From the NCBI GenBank assembly GCA_021203205.1, contig JAJQBQ010000038.1, positions 1-64,000 on the forward strand: a stretch of DNA of 64,000 nt, in the 5' to 3' direction. Positions 1-8,700 of this stretch are shown one piece after another. This DNA is from Lachnospiraceae bacterium (GTDB taxonomy: Bacteria > Bacillota > Clostridia > Lachnospirales > Lachnospiraceae). The notes beneath the pieces are model-generated. The model searched no databases, was not told where the DNA came from, and saw only the letters and a list, made by a program, of their open reading frames with translations. The position numbers were made by a program, and so were the translations under genes. Numbering within the stretch: the first letter of the stretch is position 1; each line of letters opens with the position of its first letter.

Positions 1-3000
1 TGTGTTCCATTTTTTTATAGCCGCCCCAAATCACCTACTTTGCGTAAGATCCTCAAGATCCGGGGCGGTTATATCTGTACTGTGAAAGACGGCGGCAGCA
101 TCACAGCAAGCGGAACAATCTATGTTCTGGAATACGGAGAGCTGATCGTTGACGGCGGTACACTTGACGGAAAAGTCATAGTGCAGAGCGGCGGTACGCT
201 TGAGGTTCAGAGCGGCGAAGTGAAAAACAGCATAACAGTTGCCGCAGGCGCCGAACTTTACATTTCCGGCGGCACGGTCTCCGGCACAATAAACACGGCA
301 GGTACGTTTGACATGAGCGGCGGCAGCATTGAGGTTACAGATCTTAGCAGCGGTGATGGCGCGATTCATGTGACCGGAGGAACGGTGAATATCAGCGATG
401 GCAGCGTGACGGCAACGGGCACAAAGGCGCGTGCGGTGACATTTGCGGCGGTGACACTTACCGATTCCAATATAACGGGCGGCACGTTCAGCGGCTCTGA
501 AATTGCATTGCTCACGCAGAGCGCAACGGCAGGCTTAACGGTCAGCGGAGGAATATACATATCCGCCCAGGGCGGCATGGCGACCATCATCGACAGGTCT
601 GGTGCGGTCGTCGGCGCTTATGATACGCAGGCCAATTCTATCACAAAAGACAGTTCGAATTACTATAATTCTTCCCTGGGAGATTACACGGTAATCGTTG
701 GCAGCACATTCCCCTATGTAGCCAAAGCTGTAACAGACGGCACAACCCGTTTCTATGAAACGCTTCAGGAGGCAGTCGATGCAGCAGACAGTGCAGACAT
801 AACGCTTATTGTTGATACGGTTGAAGATATCGTGATCGCCAGCGGTAAGAGTATCACGCTGGATCTGGCCGGCCATACGATTACAGGCAGTGCAAGCCAC
901 ACCATCGCAAACTACGGAACGCTTACGGTGGAAGACAGCGTCGGAGATGGCGAAGTGCAGGCCACTGTTTCCGGCAAAGCGGCTTTGTACAATCAGGGCA
1001 ACGTCACATTGAAAGGCGGCTATTTCACCCGCACGGCAAATCAGTGGTATACGATTGTTAACGATGGCTGGGACTGGGACAACAATGCTGAGAGCAAACT
1101 TGATCCGGTAGCAACGATGACCTTTGAAGAAGGTGTCACCGTTGAAACATCGCCCGATGTCGATAACAACTCATCCATGATTCACAACTATGGCGGGGAG
1201 ATGGTAATCAACGGCGGTACATTCACGAGTGATTGTCTGGCTTGTATCAAAAATGAGCCGCAAAGTACGCTGACAATTAACGGCGGCTATATCACAAACC
1301 TGGCAGAGGATGCAAGTTCTAAGCAGGGGGCGATCATCAACAGCGGTACGGCTACGGTAACCGGCGGTAATATTACATCTTACGGGAATGCCATTTACGC
1401 AACATCGTCATCTTACAAGGGCATTGTTACAATAACCGGCGGTACGTTTACCAACACCGGCAGTGCCACAGCGGACGTAATAAAATGGCAGACAGATACT
1501 AGCGGCGACACTCTTTCGATGGTTACCGGAGGTACATTCGTAAATTATAAAGTAGCTAACAAAACAAGCAGCCATACAGTAGATGCGAATTATTACTTAC
1601 TGTTTGACGGCGAGGCTAATGCTCTTACTGTCCTGGGCAGCGAACCTGAGACGGGTACATATCAGGCAATGAGGAATGACGGCTATTGCCCGGTCTATTT
1701 CACGGATGCGGATGATGCCGTGGAATCAAATTACGAGGTGACCGCAAACGGCGGAACCATCTATCTGTGGGCGGCGCTCGACAGTACTTCCGGAAAAACA
1801 GTGAGCACAACCGGCTATACGTTTGTCCTGATGAATGGCACTGTCACGGTAGATTCTTCCATGTTTACAATCTATACCACAGGTATGGAACTCCTTACGG
1901 AGAGCGGAACGGCAGAGTATGATGGCAGTACATATAACACGGTACATATCTATCAGGCTGCAACGGTGAATTCCGCGCAGGCATGGGTAATAGCGACGGA
2001 TTCTGATGGAAACAGCATCACAACCTATTACGCAACACTTGTTTCCGCTGTTACCGCAGCAAATGCTATGGAAGAGGAAAGTGTGACCGTTCTCGTGACG
2101 AAAGATCACTCGAATACAGGACTTCCAACGCCTACGCGAAGCATGACCATTGACCTGAACGGTCATACCTGTACCGGTTCGAACAGCAACGGCGTTATCA
2201 AGGTCGCAACCGACGGCATCACAGTCACGGTTGTAGATAGTTCTGAAGACGGGACAGGCGCAATGGTAAGGAGCAGTGCAACAACCAAGCTCTGCACCGT
2301 TACCGCTGGAACACTTGAATTAACCGCAGGTACCTATTCCGGTAAGTTTAACGGTATTAGCGGCGACGGTGAGCTTGTGATCACCGGCGGCACATATAAC
2401 TATGACCCGATCGACTATGCGGCAGACGGCTATGCGGTGAAGACGAACAGTGATACCACCTATACCGTAGAAAAATCCGATGTGGTATTTAACGATAATG
2501 AAGTGTTTATGTGCGGTCATGACGTGGTTATAACATCGCAGGACGGCACGGACAGCGATACAAACCTTATTCTGACCTACACCGATTCGGAGAACTCGGA
2601 ATACAGAATTTATTACACAAGCACCACGGCGGCGCGTATTTTCGGCGGATATTTAACACCTAAGGTTGATACGACAAACGACACCTACAGGATAACGCTT
2701 AACAGCGGCACGGTCGACAGCCTCCGGGGAGGCAGCAAGGGATTCTCGTCTCTGGAAAGCATCTCTTTCGACTCCGCAGAGATTACCGTAAACGGCGGTG
2801 TGGTGGGCATTATTGCCTCCGGCTGGTATTATAACCAGAGTGCGAATACATTTACGGTGACGGTAAACGGCGGCACGGTAACAACGATCTACGGCAACGG
2901 CGAATCGTCATATGTGGCATCGCAGTATATACAGTCATTGATTGATGCTATGATGACAATCTATAGCAGTAGCTATACCGCTGATCAGCTTGCAGCCATG

Positions 3001-4791
3001 GCAGCGGCCTATGATTTCATATCAGCAGTAGAAGATGAAGACGGCGATGTCAGTTACATGTACGTGCCTACGGTTGGTACAGCTAACATAACCGTAAAAG
3101 GCGGCACCGTTACCTATGTATACGGCGGCGGTAAGGCATGCACACAAAACGGAAGCTATACGACTTATACGTCCAAAGATTTCTCAATGGTAACGGATGT
3201 TGCAAATATTACGATTGAGAGCGGAGATGTAGAATATGTGAACGGCGGCGGCTTCAGCGGGCCGGAAGCCAACTGGGGAGAAACCTCGGGACAGGATACG
3301 GTCATCGTCAATACGGCGAACATCACGGTCTCCGGCGGCAATGTCACAAACCTTTTCGCAGGCGGTTACAACGGACAGTGGAAGTTCACATACAAGCTGA
3401 ATGCGGACGGAGAGCTGGTGTTTAGCAACTACAACGGAACAAATGAAGATGAGGAAGTGCGCAACAAGGTGTACACTGCCAATGTAACCATTGATGACGG
3501 CAGCATTGACTATCTCTACATGGGAGGCAGAAGCTATTCCTATGTTGAAACCTCCAACCTGACTGTGAATAATGGCACGATCGGCACCCTGTCGATGAGC
3601 GGAAACTACGGATATGTTGCAAACGCAAACGCCGGGGTTGCGGGCGGCACAATCGCCAAACTGGAGCTTCTGACACGTAACTACGTGGGCAACATTGACC
3701 TGGATGTTACCGGCGGAACCGTTACGGATTTCTATGCCGGTGTCGGCGGAGCGTACAAGAACGGCAACTGCAACGAGGCGACGTATAACATCTCCACTAT
3801 GGCTATTATGGGAGATGTTGATGTTAACTTTGCAGAGACCGCCCAGCCTGAAAATGCGTACCTGACCACGGGCCTTGAGAGAGCGGGGAATGTTAGCATC
3901 AACGTGCAGCTTGAACTGATTGCCATGAATCTGGCAGCCAGCGGCTATACAGGGGATGAAACAACATCCGGCAATTTCAAGATTGCAGACAGTGCAGATA
4001 CGTCAACTACATGGACAGCGACGATTTATGTTGACGGCGACGATGTTTCCTTTGACAGAAACGGACATAACGAAACATCACTTGTCATCCTTCCGGTTAA
4101 GCTTGGCGTTTCAGACGATGATACTGCGAGTGTCAGCGCTTTCACCATTATAAATTATGGCGAAAGCGTGATGTATGCGGAGGTGAGCGCAGCGAATATC
4201 ACCGCGTACTACAGCACGTCGGCTTACCCGACGACTGACTTGACGTTTACGGCCAGTGACGGCGGCACCCACACCTACATCTTCGCAGGCTGGTACATTC
4301 TCGGTGAGGATGGCGTAACCTGTACGGCATGCGACGAGACAATGTGGAGTAATTTGACCGGTACGTATTACGCTAAGTTTGTGGATGCGGATATTCTGAC
4401 GGTCCAGTGCTTCTATACGCCAAATGTTACGGGGTACGGAAATATCTGGAGATTTGTGACAAGCTGGGATGCCCTTTATGCAAATGAAGGCTTCGAAGTA
4501 TATTCGGATGAGAACTGCGAAACTTTGATTTCCACAATCACCAAGGTCACATATTATTCTACAACATATACCGTTGGCGGAACACAGGCCAGTCCGAAGG
4601 CAACATTCAGTCCGGCAGATTTCAGCTCCGATTCAAAGTATGTGGCCACCGCATATTATGCCGATGCAAGCACTGAGCTTACTTCCTGCACGGTAAGGGC
4701 ATACTGGGTCACCAGCGACGGAACGAAGGTATACGGTGCAGCAAGTACATTTAGCAACTCAGGTGTTACTGATGCACAGGTGTTACCGTAA
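1..4791 (+). CDS. Giant beta-helix surface protein 1, 5' end outside window
   Basis: The reading frame is open from base 1, so the real start and any signal peptide probably lie upstream; the in-window TTG at 40 has no ribosome binding site and is followed by mature-type sequence. The visible part is about 1,590 residues of short irregular repeats around NGGT/SGGT turns, rich in Thr, Ser, Gly, Asn and Val, as in right-handed parallel beta-helix adhesins of gut Clostridia. The last ~130 residues form a different, non-repetitive beta domain with a TVRAYWVTSDGTKVYG stretch, a C-terminal module I recall from other Lachnospiraceae surface proteins. There is no LPXTG motif or C-terminal membrane anchor, so how it is held at the surface is unknown. 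A peptide gene follows 17 nt after the stop. Beta-helix class is fairly secure; ligand or enzymatic role is unknown. Confidence 0.8.
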   Translation, partial: CVPFFYSRPKSPTLRKILKIRGGYICTVKDGGSITASGTIYVLEYGELIVDGGTLDGKVIVQSGGTLEVQSGEVKNSITVAAGAELYISGGTVSGTINTAGTFDMSGGSIEVTDLSSGDGAIHVTGGTVNISDGSVTATGTKARAVTFAAVTLTDSNITGGTFSGSEIALLTQSATAGLTVSGGIYISAQGGMATIIDRSGAVVGAYDTQANSITKDSSNYYNSSLGDYTVIVGSTFPYVAKAVTDGTTRFYETLQEAVDAADSADITLIVDTVEDIVIASGKSITLDLAGHTITGSASHTIANYGTLTVEDSVGDGEVQATVSGKAALYNQGNVTLKGGYFTRTANQWYTIVNDGWDWDNNAESKLDPVATMTFEEGVTVETSPDVDNNSSMIHNYGGEMVINGGTFTSDCLACIKNEPQSTLTINGGYITNLAEDASSKQGAIINSGTATVTGGNITSYGNAIYATSSSYKGIVTITGGTFTNTGSATADVIKWQTDTSGDTLSMVTGGTFVNYKVANKTSSHTVDANYYLLFDGEANALTVLGSEPETGTYQAMRNDGYCPVYFTDADDAVESNYEVTANGGTIYLWAALDSTSGKTVSTTGYTFVLMNGTVTVDSSMFTIYTTGMELLTESGTAEYDGSTYNTVHIYQAATVNSAQAWVIATDSDGNSITTYYATLVSAVTAANAMEEESVTVLVTKDHSNTGLPTPTRSMTIDLNGHTCTGSNSNGVIKVATDGITVTVVDSSEDGTGAMVRSSATTKLCTVTAGTLELTAGTYSGKFNGISGDGELVITGGTYNYDPIDYAADGYAVKTNSDTTYTVEKSDVVFNDNEVFMCGHDVVITSQDGTDSDTNLILTYTDSENSEYRIYYTSTTAARIFGGYLTPKVDTTNDTYRITLNSGTVDSLRGGSKGFSSLESISFDSAEITVNGGVVGIIASGWYYNQSANTFTVTVNGGTVTTIYGNGESSYVASQYIQSLIDAMMTIYSSSYTADQLAAMAAAYDFISAVEDEDGDVSYMYVPTVGTANITVKGGTVTYVYGGGKACTQNGSYTTYTSKDFSMVTDVANITIESGDVEYVNGGGFSGPEANWGETSGQDTVIVNTANITVSGGNVTNLFAGGYNGQWKFTYKLNADGELVFSNYNGTNEDEEVRNKVYTANVTIDDGSIDYLYMGGRSYSYVETSNLTVNNGTIGTLSMSGNYGYVANANAGVAGGTIAKLELLTRNYVGNIDLDVTGGTVTDFYAGVGGAYKNGNCNEATYNISTMAIMGDVDVNFAETAQPENAYLTTGLERAGNVSINVQLELIAMNLAASGYTGDETTSGNFKIADSADTSTTWTATIYVDGDDVSFDRNGHNETSLVILPVKLGVSDDDTASVSAFTIINYGESVMYAEVSAANITAYYSTSAYPTTDLTFTASDGGTHTYIFAGWYILGEDGVTCTACDETMWSNLTGTYYAKFVDADILTVQCFYTPNVTGYGNIWRFVTSWDALYANEGFEVYSDENCETLISTITKVTYYSTTYTVGGTQASPKATFSPADFSSDSKYVATAYYADASTELTSCTVRAYWVTSDGTKVYGAASTFSNSGVTDAQVLP

Positions 4792-4808
4792 AGGAGGTGC
4801 GTTCAACT

Positions 4809-4943
4809 ATGAAGTTTGAGAAACATAACATGGAAATTGCCGGTTTCGATGAGTGTGATGCGTTTGTTAATGCAGACAAGTCGGATGGCGGCGATACCGG
4901 GTGGGATCAGTTTCGTGTTGACCCGGAGAAATCAGATATATAA
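4809..4943 (+). CDS. 44-residue acidic peptide, candidate RiPP-type precursor 1
   Basis: ATG at 4809 is preceded by a perfect AGGAGG at 4792-4797, directly after the stop of the beta-helix gene, so translation may be coupled. The peptide starts MKFEKHNMEIAGFDEC and ends in PEKSDI. It is acidic, has one Cys (residue 16), no signal peptide and no membrane segment. A strong terminator follows 26 nt later, so it is the last gene of its transcript. Its position, size and ribosome binding site match peptide 2 at 11300, which also follows a beta-helix gene, although the two sequences are not clearly homologous. No family is recognised; the precursor role is inferred from the PqqD-like and kinase-like genes nearby. 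Confidence 0.6.
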   Translation: MKFEKHNMEIAGFDECDAFVNADKSDGGDTGWDQFRVDPEKSDI

Positions 4944-4969
4944 TAGCAGATCCTAATCCATAAGTAACA

Positions 4970-5016
4970 AATCCCCTGCAGCCAATTGATGCCGGTTGCA
5001 GGGGATTATTGTTTTA
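4970..5016 (+). terminator. Rho-independent terminator after peptide 1
   Basis: An 11-bp perfect stem, AATCCCCTGCA at 4970-4980 with TGCAGGGGATT at 4997-5007, has a 16-nt loop and is followed by a T-rich tract (ATTGTTTTAT). It closes the beta-helix 1/peptide 1 transcript. Confidence 0.85.
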
Positions 5017-5205
5017 TACTTAGAATAATATCACTTTTTGACTAATCGGAATGTCTCAGAAAATTAATATAGCATAGGGCTTATAGAAACGTCAGGAAGG
5101 TTTACGATTTTGTCGGTTTATTTCGATCGATTTTGTGCGAATAAAAACCAGTGTTTCTACGTGGAAAAGCTTCAAAAATATACTAAAAAACCACAGAAAA
5201 ACATC

Positions 5206-5234
5206 TTGTAATTCTATGTTTCCTGTGCTACAAT
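5206..5234 (+). promoter_or_regulatory. Sigma-A promoter for beta-helix 2 transcript
   Basis: TTGTAA at 5206-5211 and TACAAT at 5229-5234 are separated by 17 bp, a near-consensus housekeeping promoter. It is the only good promoter seen in the gap and implies a leader of about 470 nt before the start at 5714. Confidence 0.65.
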
Positions 5235-5713
5235 GCGATTTGTATAATTACGTGTAGGCGTGATTTCAAATGAGCAGGAAGGTAAAGGTTCCTGATGGTT
5301 TATCTGACAGATACTGCGATCAATTGCGTTGCCTAAACCGTCAGCTTTTAAACTGAGCTGTAGCAGATAGCTATGTTGTCGTCAGATTTTCAACGGAGTC
5401 TGTATGTGAACTGTAATCTGAAACGTCGCTGAGAAGTCACAGAAATGAAGTGAGTCCGCCCTCACCGGGGCACAGACTCGTGAAAAGTATTCTTTTTGAG
5501 ATGAATCATGACGGAGCTTTTGGTTATGACTTGTCTCAAAGGGAGTATCGTTATGGAAGAAATCCCGGAGAGGGGATGGAAGAATCTGGAGGTGAGGATG
5601 GAAAAACATTAGCAGGCAACAGGTTTTGAGATGCAGAACTGAGGGGTAAAAGAGAAAAAGTTCTGCAAGGTTCTACACAAAGGAATAAAAAATTGTGAAA
5701 TGGAGGTAGCTTT
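5235..5713 (+). other. Long structured 5' leader of beta-helix gene 2
   Basis: About 470 nt without a convincing gene separates the promoter from the ATG. A 10-bp stem pairs TGATGGTTTA (about 5293-5302) with TAAACCGTCA (about 5333-5342), one pair being G-U, and encloses smaller self-complementary stretches. I looked for the conserved cores of the c-di-GMP, SAM and T-box classes and saw none. The leader ends in TGGAGG at 5701-5706, seven bases before the start. Confidence 0.4.
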
Positions 5714-8700
5714 ATGCTAAAAAGAAAAGGAAGCCGGGCTCTCGCATGGGTGATGACGTTTGTGTTGCTCCTCGGGATGGTGGTCACGCCAACGTATGCG
5801 GAAGAGACTGGTACTGAGAGCAATTCGACGACAGCAACAAGTCTTCCGGAAGCAGACAATGGAGTTATTACATTAACGAGTAATGTAACACTCGGCGAAT
5901 ATTGGACAGTTTCCGGAACTGTAACACTGGATTTGGCCGGATTTACTTTAGATCTTGGATCAAACAGAATAACGGTAGCAGGCGGTGCCAGCCTGACAAT
6001 CAATGACAGCAGCACCGAAAACTCTGGTGTGGTAACATCGAGCGATACCAGCAGGGTTATCACTGTAAACGGCGGTACGCTCATTGTAAATGGCGGCACG
6101 ATAATTTCCACTGGAACAAGCGGTGGATGGGGGTGTGCTGCAATAGGTGTATTCGGTACAAATGACAGCACGGTTACGGAGTATTCGACTGTCACGGTTA
6201 ATTCGAAGGCAACACTTAAAACCACTGGAGGATCGGAAGATAAGCCGGGGTATGGTGTTGCAGTCTGGTACAATTCCGCGGTGACTTCAACTTACCAGTG
6301 CTATGGTGTGACCGTGAATATATATGGTACATGTACGGATGCATATTTGTATGTTAATGGGTCTATTACTGAGTCAGTAAGCGGCATAACATTCAATATC
6401 AGTGGCGCGACAATTACCGGACAGTATGGCATCTACGCGGCAGGATATGCCACATGGAACATAGAAAATTCCACGATCAGTGGTGGTGCTTCCGGCATAG
6501 AAATCAGAGCCGGTGTATTGAATGTAACGAATTCCAAGATTACCGCTTCATCCACCAGTTCCAATACAACAGAAAACTGGAACGGCGCTACAGTTACCGG
6601 AGCTGCCATTGCTGTGTCTCAGCACAGTACGAGTCAGAAGATAACGGTAAATATAGTGAACAGTACGGTCTCAGGCTACTACGGTGTGCTTGAGGTAAAT
6701 ACGAATGAAACGACAAACGCGGCGGTCAGCGTGACCATAAGCGGAGAATCTACGTATGTTTCCACTACTGCGACAGATGATGTCGGAGCTGCGGTTTACA
6801 GTCAAAATAACAGCAATGAAGATGGCATGACGACGGTTACGATCACAGGGGGAACCTATAATAGTGATGTCAGTGAGTATGTGTCTGCCACGGCGGCAGT
6901 AGAGGCATCGTCGAATGATGGAACATACACTGTGTCGGCATTAACGGCAGAGACTGCCATAGCCAGCGTTAAGACTGGTGATACGACAACATATTACAGC
7001 TCTCTGCAGAGCGCACTCGATGCTGCGGAGGACAGCTCAACAGTTACGCTGTTGCAGGATGTAACGTTAAATGAATCCTTAATTGCGGATTTGGGCGATG
7101 GCATTTCTGTAGCATTGGAACTTAATGGTTATACAATCACCTTTGCATATGATGATAACGATCAGTTTAATGGAACAACCTTATCCGACGGCGCATGGGG
7201 TCTGAAAGTTGCCTCCGGCACTTTGACCATTCAGGATTCTAGCGAGGGTGGTACAGGCTCGATAGTAACTGCTGACGTGAATACCTACGTTGATGTTGTC
7301 GGCGCGGCGGGAACGGCTACGCTGAACATCACCAGCGGTAACTATACGACGAACACTATTTACGAGGCCGTGGTATATGCGACCGGTACCGCCACCGTGA
7401 ATATCTCCGGCGGCACGTTTACCAACAGCGCGACGAGCTATGCGTACAACAGTGAGTACACTGCAGGTCTGACGCTGAACATTGGTAACTCATCCGGCGC
7501 CACCATCAACGTCACCGGCGGCACTTTCTATGGACGCAGCCCTGCTGAGGGGGACGATAGTGTGTCTACTGTTACGACTTTCGTTAACAGCAGTTATAAG
7601 GCATCAGCTATCAGAGGTGACAGCGGCGATGGCTTCATCATCGTGGAGGCGGAGACCGTTGCCATCATCACCGATGAGGATGGCAATGAAACCGAATATA
7701 AGTCCTTAAGTGCAGTATCTACAGCGCTGAAAGCGCTGGATGCAGACAGTGAAGTGACAGTGACCATGGTGGATAACTCTTACGATTCACCCTTTAAGCT
7801 TGAAACGAACATTTCCGTAACGCTGAATCTGAATGGCTACAGTATTAACATGAGTTCCAGTGCCAGCTATCCCCGTACCCCCATCACAGTTTCCGCAGGA
7901 AGCCTGACTATCATCGACAGCAGCGAGACGGAGGACGAGGACGGTACCGTTACCTACGGCGGCACTGTTGCAGCAGGAGAAAATTCTTCTCAGGGTGCGG
8001 TGTATAATGATGGCGGCACTGTAACCATCGAAGGCGGCAACTATTGCGTATTGCGTACTTACACCGCCGCCATAGTCACCAACGGAACGAGTGCAGCTAC
8101 TATCATCAACGGTGGCGTTGTCACCGGCAATAGTTACGCCCTGCAGGTGACTACGGGCAGCCTGACTGTCAATGGCGGCTATTTCTACTCTGCGCTTGGC
8201 ACAGACATTTCTGTCGCGACCAGCTCAGGTAGTGAAACCAAGACTGCTGGCGAATCCGGCAGCTGCATCATGGTCCGGAAGGACGGCGATGCTGCCGCTA
8301 AACTTACCATCACCGGCGGTTACTTCAAGTGTGGAATTTCTTTCACGCCTTCTAGCACCGACACGACTGGCCAGGCAATTATCTCCACGGGCAGCAGTAC
8401 CAACAGTACTACCACCTATGAACCGACCATCACCATTTCCGGCGGCGTGTTCAGCAGCAACCGCTATAACAGTGTGAAGACCTACCTGGCGAATGCAGAT
8501 TATTATGCCCTGTCTTTCCTCAGCAGCACAGAAGATTCGGAACTTTGGGACGCTGGCTACCGCTTTAAGGTTGGCCTGAGCAATTACCTGCTGGGACACT
8601 ATGCAACGGAAAGTGAAGCAGAGGAAGATGAGAGTGTAAATGAGGGCGACTTCGTCATCGACAGCGGCTATACCACTGCTAAGGAAGCCGTTGCAGCGGC

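Noticed and set aside
5235-5713. c-di-GMP (GEMM) riboswitch before the adhesin gene
   Set aside because: The conserved core bases of GEMM-I/II were not found by eye.
5551-6273. 240-residue minus-strand frame opposite the start of beta-helix gene 2
   Set aside because: Pro/Val/Ser-rich shadow of the Gly/Thr repeat codons, no ribosome binding site, overlaps a gene with a clear signal peptide.
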